NCBI GenBank assembly: GCA_016763395.1
Contig: JAESTW010000812.1
Span: forward strand, 1-8,974
Length of the DNA stretch: 8,974 nt
From: Kofleriaceae bacterium
GTDB taxonomy: Bacteria; Myxococcota_A; Polyangia; Haliangiales; Haliangiaceae
Direction: 5' to 3'
Below the pieces are notes generated by a model. It saw nothing but the letters and a program-made list of their open reading frames with translations, did no database searches and had not been told where the DNA came from. Positions within the stretch are counted from its first letter, which is position 1, and the number at the start of each line of letters is the position of its first letter. This document shows, one piece after another, positions 1 through 6,316 of this stretch. Both the position numbers and the translations under genes were made by a program.

Positions 1-68
1 CGTGTCAAGCACTTCTGCCTCAGGTAGCCATGATTTACCCTCAAAACCGCAATAAACAGTTTCGTTTC

Positions 69-1637
69 CTAATTTGATGCGCCAGCTAGGGCCGCTCCGC
101 CGACAGTCAACAGCGCGGTTAAATCGAGATCGTTGAACTGCAGCATGGCACCGAGGAAATAGTCTCGGCCAATTGGGATTTCTGAGAAGAGATCGGGTGT
201 ATCTCCGCCAATCGCCTCTGGCACGATCGTGCGCCCCGCATTGAGTAAATCGTCAACGCCAGCGAGGATGTAGAGACCGCCAAAGAATTCGTATGCTGCT
301 GCCAGCTTAAGGCGTGGAAAAGTGTCAAAGGTCGCCTCAAAGACGTCAGCAGAGAGCTTGAGTCGGTTGTTAAACCACGAACCATCCATGCCGACGCCGC
401 CGGTCGATTCTTTAAGTCCAAATCGCAAAGTGAGCCAGTCGTAGCGCTTGGCAAATTGAAAGGTAAAGCGAATCGTGTCTTCGATCTTTATGTTGCGGCG
501 CCAAACTCCAGCAATGTTGTCGTACTCGAGTTCGGTCACAGGAGCGCCCCCACGAGCGCCCTGCACTAGCTCGATATAGTAGAATTTGTCCGGTCTGGTT
601 CGCAGCTCAATAGAAACGTAGTGCCGTCCCAAGCCCGAGAGCACGCTGAATTCGGAGCGCAAACCGACATAGGTCTGCATTCCAAAGAGAGTTCCCAGAA
701 ACCCTTTGGCGTCATCGGTGATGTCTTCGATGTTGTCCGCGATTGTAGAGTCGTTGACCAAGCGCCCAAGCGTGCCCTCTTCCTCATCGATTTTGCGCAT
801 CACTGATGCGGTTGGATCGAGAACTTCGTCGAAGCTATCGATTCGTTCTCGAAGTTTGTCGCCGGTCATCTCGACTTCCGCCTTCGCGACGGTAAGCAAC
901 TCTCTAGCTTCGAGAGAAGCTTGATCGAGGTTGTCCAGAATCCCTTTCACTCGGAGGTTCGCGTCACTTGTCACGCCGCGAATGTCTTGTGTAATGGACT
1001 CGATTCGAGCCAAGGTTCGATCTGTTCGGGCCAAAATACTGCCGACCGTCCCCGCTTCGTTTTGGACGAGACTGTCAATTCGTCCCATAAGAGACGCCAG
1101 AGGCCCATTGACGACTCCGCGCACGTCCTCGCTCAAATCCCGGACACTGAGCAGTACGGCGTCGACTTTGGGCAGGACATTGTCCATACGCCGGAGAAGC
1201 ATATCGACTGACGTGGCTTCGACCACACGGGTTAGCTCTTCGCCGGAGACGAGTTTTTTTCCAGAACTGCGATTTCCTCGAGCGTCAATACTCTCGGGGG
1301 TTCCCGGGTCGATCTCTAGGTAAAAGCTCCCCAGAAGAGAAGAACTCTTCTTAAACACAACTGCGTTATTCCAAAGAACGACATCATCTCGCAGACGCAT
1401 CGTAACCTTGGCATAGCGCCCCTCCAAGGAGAGATCCACAAGCTCACCTACTGGCAGGCCCGCGATCATGATTCGCGAATTGAGGCGCAATCCACCCGCA
1501 TCGTTGAGGCGCGCCCACACTTCAAAGCTTGAGTCGCCGCTTGCCGTCTTGTTGACGGTTTTAAACACGCCGTATGTGCCCGCGCTCATCACGAGGAACA
1601 AGATCCCGACCTTAACTGCTGAGGAGATTGTGTTCAT
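69..1637 (-). CDS. mlaD: MlaD-like MCE-domain protein with C-terminal barrel-like domain
   Basis: Substrate-binding subunit of an Mla-type phospholipid ABC transporter; it should be anchored in the inner membrane and project into the periplasm. The 522 residues show one N-terminal membrane anchor (about 8-25), one MCE domain (about 38-112, with AGLPVG and LLGSFYLEIDPG motifs) and a long helical stretch (about 135-305). The last ~200 residues (about 318-522) alternate polar and hydrophobic or aromatic residues and contain GGVGMDGSWF and YILAGVDDLL motifs. This last part resembles the outer-membrane-barrel-like end of long MCE proteins. E. coli MlaD is only about 180 residues, so this is the long form that could span the periplasm alone (inference). 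Its ATG overlaps the mlaF stop by 4 bp (ATGA), indicating translational coupling. It is the last gene of the operon; nothing convincing follows it at 1-68. Confidence 0.9.
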   Translation of the reverse strand: MNTISSAVKVGILFLVMSAGTYGVFKTVNKTASGDSSFEVWARLNDAGGLRLNSRIMIAGLPVGELVDLSLEGRYAKVTMRLRDDVVLWNNAVVFKKSSSLLGSFYLEIDPGTPESIDARGNRSSGKKLVSGEELTRVVEATSVDMLLRRMDNVLPKVDAVLLSVRDLSEDVRGVVNGPLASLMGRIDSLVQNEAGTVGSILARTDRTLARIESITQDIRGVTSDANLRVKGILDNLDQASLEARELLTVAKAEVEMTGDKLRERIDSFDEVLDPTASVMRKIDEEEGTLGRLVNDSTIADNIEDITDDAKGFLGTLFGMQTYVGLRSEFSVLSGLGRHYVSIELRTRPDKFYYIELVQGARGGAPVTELEYDNIAGVWRRNIKIEDTIRFTFQFAKRYDWLTLRFGLKESTGGVGMDGSWFNNRLKLSADVFEATFDTFPRLKLAAAYEFFGGLYILAGVDDLLNAGRTIVPEAIGGDTPDLFSEIPIGRDYFLGAMLQFNDLDLTALLTVGGAALAGASN

Positions 1638-2464
1638 TGTCCGAGTTCCTGGTTGGCGCGCAATCCACTGGCAACAACGCCAGAAGTAGATACAAATTTT
1701 TGGACGTACGCATCTTCACTGTGAAATATATCTTCTGGTAAACCGGACTCGATGATGACGCCATTGCGCAACATGCTGACTCGTTGGGCGATTCGAAAAA
1801 CCGAAGCCATATCGTGAGAAATGACAATGGAAGTCACGTTGAATCGCTCCGCGGTCGAAATGATCATCTCATCGACGTTGTATGTGGCGAGCGGGTCAAG
1901 TCCGGTGGTCGGCTCGTCGTAGATTAGGATTTCAGGTCGCAACACGAGAGCACGGGCCAGTCCGACCCTTTTTCGCATACCACCAGAGAGTTCACCAGGG
2001 AATTTTTTCTGGGTTCCAGCCAGCCCCAGGGCCTCGAGTCTGTCGTCGACAATATCCTTGATTTCACTCTTGGGCTTTTTCGTATGTTCTCGCAGTGGGA
2101 AGGAGCAATTGTCCTCCACCGTAAGCGAGTCGAAGAGCGCCGCGAATTGAAATACCATGCCGAATTTGCGCCGAAAGGGAATGAGCTCTTTGGTCTTTAA
2201 GCCAAAGACGTTGATTCCATCGACCCACGCTCCGCCCTTGTCCGCGTGCAAAAGCAACATGAAGTGCTTCACCATCACCGACTTGCCCGCGCCTGAAGCG
2301 CCTAAGATGAGATTGACCTTGCCGCGCTCAATGTCCAGGTTGACACCACGCAACACGTGGTTATCGCCAAAGCTCTTCTCCATGCCTCGGACACGAATAT
2401 GCCATTTGTCATCGCGCTTTTGCAGCTCTTCGTCGCTCAGTGGTGCTGCGTTGTGAAAAGCCAT
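1634..2464 (-). CDS. mlaF: MlaF-like ABC transporter ATPase
   Basis: ATP-hydrolysing subunit that powers the MlaE permease in the inner membrane. The 276 residues carry the complete ABC set: Walker A GASGAGKS (55-62), Q-loop in VFQFAALFDSLTVEDN (about 104-119), signature LSGGMRKR (159-166), Walker B ILIYDEP (179-185), D-loop GLDP (188-191) and switch His in ISHD (about 217). The FQFAALFDSLTVEDN segment is typical of the MlaF/Ttg2A subfamily. The ATG lies 3 bp after the mlaE stop, and the gene ends in an ATGA overlap with mlaD, so the three transporter genes are very probably coupled. No STAS-domain MlaB or periplasmic MlaC gene is seen beside it, unlike the E. coli operon. The family call is firm; the transported lipid is inferred from family knowledge. 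Confidence 0.95.
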   Translation of the reverse strand: MAFHNAAPLSDEELQKRDDKWHIRVRGMEKSFGDNHVLRGVNLDIERGKVNLILGASGAGKSVMVKHFMLLLHADKGGAWVDGINVFGLKTKELIPFRRKFGMVFQFAALFDSLTVEDNCSFPLREHTKKPKSEIKDIVDDRLEALGLAGTQKKFPGELSGGMRKRVGLARALVLRPEILIYDEPTTGLDPLATYNVDEMIISTAERFNVTSIVISHDMASVFRIAQRVSMLRNGVIIESGLPEDIFHSEDAYVQKFVSTSGVVASGLRANQELGQ

Positions 2465-2467
2465 GAC

Positions 2468-3340
2468 CTAGGAACCCACCGGAAAGATAACGAGCAATAG
2501 TTCAGTCACGAAGTAATCGAGGACAAGAACAGACACTGAACTGATAACCACTGCCTTGGTTGTGGCGATCCCCACTCCTCGGCCGCCCCCTGACGCATTA
2601 AACCCATAGTAGCATCCCACTAAGGTAATGGTGAAACCGAAGACGCAGCCCTTCATGAGCCCCTTCATCACCTCGATAAACGAGACCATCTCTTCAAAAT
2701 GGTAGATGAATAGTCCGGCATCTTCGCCGAGTTTGACCACTGCAATGAGGTACGCGCCGCCCATCGATATAATGAAAAAGAGCAGAACCAAAATCGGCGT
2801 CATCAGTAGGCCGGCCACAATACGAGGCAATACGAGGAACTGAATTGGGTTGACCGCCATAGACTCCAAGGCGTCGATTTGTTCTGAAATGCGCATCGTG
2901 CCAATTTCAGTCGCGATTCCCGCACCTACCCGTCCGGCCAACATCAGCGAGGTGAGGACTGGACCAAGCTCTGCCGCGATGGATACTCCAGTGGTACCGC
3001 CAGCGAGATGGGTAAGGCCAAATTCACGAAATACTTGCACGCTTTGAAGGGCGGTGACCATGCCCGTAAAAAGTCCGACCAAGAGCACAACTGGGAGAGA
3101 GCCAAAGCCAATGTAGTCCATCGACTCGAGATACGAACGCCCGCGAAAGGGCCTTCGAGGCAGCCAGGAGAAGGCTCGGGCGGCCATGATGATGTGACCG
3201 CCTATCGTGTCGATAGCACTGATAACTGGCGCGAAGGCGTCCACCACCCCCTGCTTGACCGCTTGCCCGACCGATTGCCCCGATTTGGGCTGAGGCGCGT
3301 CGGACGGAGTTTCAGCCGGTTTTTTTGTTTCCTCAGACAT
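2468..3340 (-). CDS. mlaE: MlaE-like ABC transporter permease
   Basis: Membrane permease of the Mla-type phospholipid transporter. From the chosen ATG (MSEETKK) it is 290 residues, slightly longer than the ~260 of E. coli MlaE because of a polar 30-residue N-terminus. Hydrophobic segments run at about 79-100, 120-145, 168-202, 232-248 and 263-286. The MlaE hallmark is intact at about 124-173: AAELGPVLTSLMLAGRVGAG, then IGTMRISEQIDALE and NPIQFLVLPR. An in-frame upstream start exists at 3538, but the extra 66 residues would lie entirely inside alr, would include the repeat translated as low-complexity AAVLRAAVL, and are not family-like. The ATG at 3340 has GAGAG 8 bases upstream, inside the repeat. 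It overlaps the last 8 bp of alr. Confidence 0.92.
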   Translation of the reverse strand: MSEETKKPAETPSDAPQPKSGQSVGQAVKQGVVDAFAPVISAIDTIGGHIIMAARAFSWLPRRPFRGRSYLESMDYIGFGSLPVVLLVGLFTGMVTALQSVQVFREFGLTHLAGGTTGVSIAAELGPVLTSLMLAGRVGAGIATEIGTMRISEQIDALESMAVNPIQFLVLPRIVAGLLMTPILVLLFFIISMGGAYLIAVVKLGEDAGLFIYHFEEMVSFIEVMKGLMKGCVFGFTITLVGCYYGFNASGGGRGVGIATTKAVVISSVSVLVLDYFVTELLLVIFPVGS

Positions 3341-4523
3341 CACTGCTGCTCTCAACACTGCTGCTCTCAACACTGCTGCTCCCAACACTGCTGCTCCCAA
3401 CGAAGACACGGGGAACACGTTTCGAAATCCCGCAAGTAACCTCGTACTCGCTAATGCCCGCCTGCTTTGCAACATCCCAGACTCGTATTTGAGCCTGTCC
3501 TTGCCGTCCGAGAAGGACAACTTCATCGCCGATAGCAACCTCAGCGCAATCGCTCACATCGACCACAATCATATCCATAGAGATGGTCCCGATGATCTCA
3601 CAGGCCTTTTGTCCGATAAGCGCCGTCGCCTGACCGCTACTCCTCCGCGGCAACCCGTCTGCGTAGCCTATGGGTACAATGGCGACTCTTGTTGGCCGTT
3701 GGGCAACCCACCGAGCGCCGTAGGACACAGTCTCCCCTTCGGACACCAAGCGCAATTGAGTGATTTCAGAGACCAGCCGCAATGACTGCGCGAGTTCACT
3801 GCGCCGACTACCATTCCCGTACAGAGCGATTCCCGGACGGGCGAAAGCAAATTTTGGCAGCTCACTTGGGGGCGCAGAGAAACGCGCAATGGCATCGCTG
3901 TTCGCGATGTGAAACTTCAACTCTCGCCCAGCGAAGGGGGCCGTCGCGTCGCGAAAAACCTGCAATTGTCGGACAGTTTTGGAGTCAACATCGCTCGGAT
4001 CGTCTACGTCTGCGCAGGCCAAATGCGAACCAATTCCCTCCAGGTGAAGGTTCGCGCTTCCGTCTACCTGCGCCACGGCCTGAGCAAGCTCATCGACAAC
4101 AATCCCGAGCCGCCCCATGCCAGTATCCAACTTCAGATGAATTCCTACCACTTGCGAGGCAGTCTTGGCAGCAGCCGCGAGTGGCGCAATGTGGCGGGTG
4201 TCGGACAAGAAGGGAGTGAGTTTGAACTCAACCAAAGCGGCGTATGCATCGCTCACTGAGGGCCCCATCACCAAGATGGGTAAGGTGATGCCAGCATTTC
4301 GCAACTCGATGCCTTCTTCGACGAGAGACACGGCGAAACCGACTACGGTTTGCGCCATTTGCAACTCTTTGGCGACCTCGCAGGCGCCGTGTCCGTACGC
4401 ATCTGCCTTGACAACTGCGACTAAGTCACAGCCCGCCCAGGAAGCGACTAGACGTGAGTTTTCAACCACGGAAAGCAGATTGATTTCCGCGCGGGTCGGA
4501 CGAATAGTCGGTCCCCATTGCAC
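3333..4523 (-). CDS. alr: Alanine racemase (PLP-dependent)
   Basis: Interconverts L- and D-alanine in the cytoplasm, supplying D-Ala for peptidoglycan. From GTG at 4523 the protein has 396 residues. It shows the PLP lysine in VVKADAYGHG (Lys39), the LKLDTGMGRLG motif (Lys131, equivalent to the carbamylated lysine of the family), the second catalytic base in VSYGARW (Tyr268), and TISMDMIVVDVS near 315. Lys39 matches the number in the well-studied Geobacillus enzyme, which supports this start. The frame extends to a TTG at 4601, but those 26 extra residues do not look family-like. The enzyme core ends at RVPRVFV; a tail of about 20 residues, (G/E)SSSV repeats, is encoded by the 15-bp tandem repeat. 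It is the first gene of the operon with mlaE, mlaF and mlaD, and its stop overlaps the mlaE start by 8 bp. The start codon is the main uncertainty. Confidence 0.93.
   Translation of the reverse strand: MQWGPTIRPTRAEINLLSVVENSRLVASWAGCDLVAVVKADAYGHGACEVAKELQMAQTVVGFAVSLVEEGIELRNAGITLPILVMGPSVSDAYAALVEFKLTPFLSDTRHIAPLAAAAKTASQVVGIHLKLDTGMGRLGIVVDELAQAVAQVDGSANLHLEGIGSHLACADVDDPSDVDSKTVRQLQVFRDATAPFAGRELKFHIANSDAIARFSAPPSELPKFAFARPGIALYGNGSRRSELAQSLRLVSEITQLRLVSEGETVSYGARWVAQRPTRVAIVPIGYADGLPRRSSGQATALIGQKACEIIGTISMDMIVVDVSDCAEVAIGDEVVLLGRQGQAQIRVWDVAKQAGISEYEVTCGISKRVPRVFVGSSSVGSSSVESSSVESSSDV
3341..3400. repeat. Four tandem copies of a 15-bp unit at the alr/mlaE junction
   Basis: On the plus strand the unit is CACTGCTGCTCTCAA (copies at 3341 and 3356) or CACTGCTGCTCCCAA (copies at 3371 and 3386). 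The unit length is a multiple of three, so copy-number change keeps both overlapping frames open. In the alr frame it encodes a V-G/E-S-S-S tail after the natural end of the racemase. Each copy carries GAGAG or GGGAG on the coding strand, and the copy next to mlaE places GAGAG 8 bases before its ATG. Confidence 0.95.
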
Positions 4524-4529
4524 GCCCTG

Positions 4530-4559
4530 ATTAAGCTCCAAACCCGGACGCTCTGTCAA
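4530..4559 (-). promoter_or_regulatory. Candidate sigma70-type promoter for the alr-mla operon
   Basis: On the minus strand a perfect TTGACA (4554-4559) is followed, after 18 bases, by CTTAAT (4530-4535; four of six matches to the -10 consensus). Transcription would begin at about 4523, essentially on the GTG chosen as the alr start, giving a leaderless or nearly leaderless message. Only the -35 is strong, so this is tentative. Confidence 0.3.
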
Positions 4560-4619
4560 TGCAAAGCGCGGATATTGCAAAGAGATTCGGACGCAATACA
4601 AAAGGCATCACAAAAGAAG

Positions 4620-4661
4620 AATGCCGACTTCTGACCAAAGTATTGGGCAAAAGTCGGCATT
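4620..4661 (-). terminator. 11-bp inverted repeat between the Crp-like gene and alr; probable terminator
   Basis: AATGCCGACTT (4620-4630) and AAGTCGGCATT (4651-4661) are perfect inverted repeats around a 20-base loop that contains a small CCAA/TTGG inner pairing. On the minus strand the stem is followed by the T-rich CTTCTTTTG. It sits 54 bp after the end of the Crp-like gene and upstream of alr, fitting an intrinsic terminator. The large loop and imperfect T tract leave room for an operator or attenuator of alr instead. Confidence 0.55.
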
Positions 4662-4714
4662 GGTGACCTGCCACAAATGGGGGAATAAGGGCGGGTCGTT
4701 TAAATGGTAGAATT

Positions 4715-5458
4715 CTATGCAGCGGCTACCTTGGATGTACGTGCGAGAAGCGCGTCAGTTACAATTAATGAACGACCTCGGGGAATAATCAGGCCTTCGC
4801 GAGCAAGTTGGTTAAAGGCCCGAGAAATCGTTTCTCTACAGGAACCGATCATATTTGCCAGCTCCTGCTGAGTGGGACGCCGCTGTACGAGGACGCCTTC
4901 TGGTGTCGCTACCCCCTCTTCTTCGGCCAAGGATACCAAGCGAAATACCAGACGCTCATTAACGTCACAAAGTGCTAGCTGGGTGATGCTTTCGTCTGCA
5001 CGCCTTAGCCGACCGGCCATTTCACCGAGCAAATTAAGCGCTGTCGCTGGGTAGTGGGAGATGTGTTGCAATAGCCCTTTGCGGTGCAAGACCACGAGCG
5101 TGGTTGGTTCGGTGGCAATGCAGTTTGCAGATCGCTCTTTGCCGTCAAAGAGAGACATCTCGCCAAAACACTGGCCATTGCGCAAAAGTGAAAGCGTTAC
5201 TTCTCGGCCGTTTTCGCCAAATATACTGACCTTGACCCGACCGGACACAATTAGAAACATGGAGTCGCCAGGTTCGTCTTGCGTTAAAATTGTTCCACTC
5301 GCTGGAACTCGACGAATCGATGCCCGTTGGGCCAGATCACCAATTGCCTCAGCAGACAATGTGTTAAATAGCGTCGTTTGTGCAATGGAAGCGCGGACTC
5401 GTGCGTTCTCATCAGCGGCGGCAGAACTCATAGTGGGTTGGGCAAAGCTAAAGGTCAT
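4715..5458 (-). CDS. Crp/Fnr-family transcriptional regulator
   Basis: Cytoplasmic DNA-binding regulator of 247 residues. An N-terminal cyclic-nucleotide-binding domain (about 30-145) carries CFGEMSLFDGKERSA, with Glu100, Arg109 and Ser110 at positions that contact cAMP in E. coli CRP. A long dimer helix (about 140-170) and a C-terminal winged HTH (about 195-230) follow. The recognition helix CRETISRAF closely matches CRP SRETVGRIL, keeping the Arg-Glu-x3-Arg readout residues. It may therefore bind a TGTGA-like half-site (inference). No FNR-type N-terminal cysteine cluster is present. The ATG at 5458 has GGAG 6 bases upstream. The gene appears monocistronic, bounded downstream by the inverted repeat at 4620-4661. 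The ligand and regulon are unknown. Confidence 0.9.
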   Translation of the reverse strand: MTFSFAQPTMSSAAADENARVRASIAQTTLFNTLSAEAIGDLAQRASIRRVPASGTILTQDEPGDSMFLIVSGRVKVSIFGENGREVTLSLLRNGQCFGEMSLFDGKERSANCIATEPTTLVVLHRKGLLQHISHYPATALNLLGEMAGRLRRADESITQLALCDVNERLVFRLVSLAEEEGVATPEGVLVQRRPTQQELANMIGSCRETISRAFNQLAREGLIIPRGRSLIVTDALLARTSKVAAA

Positions 5459-5537
5459 ATTTCACTCCAAGGGTTAGGGGGCCAAGCGAGTACTACCTAA
5501 GCAAAGCCTGTTCCGATTCCTCCTAGAGCGATCGTTC

Positions 5538-5560
5538 CTTATAGTTTCAGCTAATTAGCT
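5538..5560 (-). promoter_or_regulatory. Candidate -10 box and overlapping 12-bp palindrome upstream of the Crp-like gene
   Basis: On the minus strand TATAAG (5538-5543) is a good -10 candidate, about 80 bases before the ATG at 5458. No good -35 is visible: TACATA lies 18 bases upstream. Just upstream of the -10 is the perfect palindrome AGCTAATTAGCT (5549-5560), which would lie in the promoter spacer and could be an operator. A purine-rich AGGAGG lies in the leader but has no usable start at normal distance. Confidence 0.3.
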
Positions 5561-5623
5561 CTATGTACGAGAAACGCTTCCTGTATCCAAACGTTCACAA
5601 GTATCGGTACGCTGTGACCTAAG

Positions 5624-5639
5624 TGTCGTAGTAATCACA
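5624..5639. promoter_or_regulatory. Weak CRP-like site upstream of the Crp-like gene
   Basis: TGTCG-N6-TCACA has a perfect right half and a two-mismatch left half of the CRP consensus TGTGA-N6-TCACA. Two further half-site words, TCACA (5595-5599) and TGTGA (5613-5617), lie nearby. The centre is about 100 bases upstream of the inferred start of transcription. The right half overlaps a small inverted repeat, CAGATT/AATCTG (5638-5654). Autoregulation is only a suggestion. Confidence 0.2.
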
Positions 5640-5689
5640 GATTCCCGCAATCTGATGCACATTCTTTTCTCGCCCTTTCGACCTACAAC

Positions 5690-6076
5690 TTAGTTCGATC
5701 CCGCTTTCAGTCCCCCCGAATAGCCAACCTTGGCCAAGGCTGTCCCCATAGCGTAGACGTCGGTACGCTTAGAATCATATTGCACACGCGCTTCTTTCTG
5801 CGCGAAATTTACGGTTACTTTCCATACACCCGGCACGGATACTAAGGCCTCGCTGGCCCTAGGTGGTCAAGCCTGGGATCAGGTCATGCCAAAGATGTTG
5901 ATAACAACTGTCTTCATCTCCGAATCTGCGGCTAGCTTTTCTCCCGTCACCGTACCTTCTTGGCCACAGGCTGCTGAGCTAGCGAGGCTGCCGAGAGACA
6001 AAGCACCGATCCCTGCGAGAGCGAGTGAACTCACCAAAGGACCTACTATACGGAACTTGCGCTTGGATATTGCCAT
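5690..6076 (-). CDS. Exported MerP/HMA-domain protein, probable selenoprotein with two in-frame TGA (Sec) codons
   Basis: From ATG 6076 the frame gives 128 residues if two TGA codons (5879-5881 and 5867-5869; residues 66 and 70) are read as selenocysteine. Residues 1-35 form a signal peptide: charged MAISKRKFR, hydrophobic core, then SLASSAAC, a weak lipobox or a signal peptidase I site. Next is a full HMA domain: KTVVINIFGMT, TGA, SQA, TGA, PPRASEAL, VPGVWKVTVNF, EARVQYD, then ALAKVGYSGG, ending at TAA. In MerP and HMA proteins GMT is followed by the first metal-binding Cys, and the second Cys lies just after; here both are TGA. Elsewhere in the window TGA acts as a normal stop (alr, mlaF, the 2-TM gene), so it has not been reassigned. 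MerP is a periplasmic Hg(II) binder, so metal or metalloid binding outside the membrane is inferred. An upstream ATG at 6109 has AGG 8 bases before it and would add 11 residues. No mer gene lies beside it. The alternative is a pseudogene with two nonsense changes. Confidence 0.8.
5842..5862 (-). promoter_or_regulatory. SECIS-like hairpin downstream of the two TGA codons
   Basis: In the mRNA, CUAGGGCC and GGCCUUAG pair over 8 bp (one G-U) around the loop AGCGA. The stem begins 4 bases after the second TGA. The loop starts 24 bases after the first TGA and 12 after the second. Bacterial SECIS elements are hairpins inside the coding region just past the UGA, usually with a G in the first two loop positions and the loop about 16-37 bases away. 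The first TGA fits that description; the second is closer than usual. No bulged U like that of E. coli fdhF is evident. Confidence 0.55.
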
Positions 6077-6139
6077 TGCAACATCAGTGTAGCGCAATAT
6101 CGAGAACATACTCGTGGCCTGGAACTCGGAAAAAGCGCC

Positions 6140-6187
6140 AAAAAAAATGGCAAAGACGATCTGGGATTCAGATCTTCTCGCCATTTT
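6140..6187 (-). terminator. Strong intrinsic terminator, possibly bidirectional
   Basis: AAAATGGC (6144-6151) pairs with GCCATTTT (6180-6187), and an inner GATCTG (6158-6163) pairs with CAGATC (6169-6174) around GGATT; AAGA/TTCT adds pairing with one bulge. On the minus strand the stem runs into eight T residues (6140-6147). It lies 130 bp past the end of the HTH gene and just upstream of the selenoprotein gene, so it should separate the two units. The plus strand has only four T residues, so plus termination would be weaker. Confidence 0.8.
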
Positions 6188-6316
6188 ACGTTGATTTTGA
6201 TTATTGAGTTAAGCCCACCAACCCGATTCCAGTAGCGGTTTTCACTCGCTGGGATCGTGTCAATTAGGCTCGCACAGATGTAAACGGCGATGAAACTTGC
6301 CGCTCTACATAAGAGC

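Noticed and set aside
1..31. Minus-strand ATG at 31 with GAGGG upstream and TGA codons in frame, after mlaD
   Set aside because: TGA is the fourth codon and the window ends; with no domain evidence there is no reason to call a second selenoprotein.
3341..3400. CRISPR array
   Set aside because: The 15-bp units are directly adjacent with no spacers and lie within a coding sequence.
3008..3439. Plus-strand frame with Cys/His-rich CCSQH repeats
   Set aside because: This is the antisense reading of the 15-bp repeat and mlaE; the repetitive residues come only from the repeat.
3341..3538. MlaE starting at 3538 with a 66-residue extension
   Set aside because: The extension lies wholly within alr, translates the tandem repeat as low-complexity sequence, and has no family similarity that I recognise.
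5561..5662. 33-residue minus frame in the gap before the Crp-like gene
   Set aside because: Short, unremarkable composition, and no good ribosome site.
5690..5836. Separate short gene starting after the second TGA (GTG 5836 or ATG 5747)
   Set aside because: It would be a fragment of an HMA fold without its first strand and metal site, while the upstream half is in the same frame and completes the domain.
5690..5881. TGA reassigned as Trp or Gly in this genome
   Set aside because: alr, mlaF and the two-TM gene end at TGA in the right place for their families, and Trp is encoded by TGG in the genes read.
6144..6187. tRNA-like structure, suggested by a DLNPR-type shadow translation
   Set aside because: No TTCRA T-loop or cloverleaf is present; it is a single long hairpin with a T tract.
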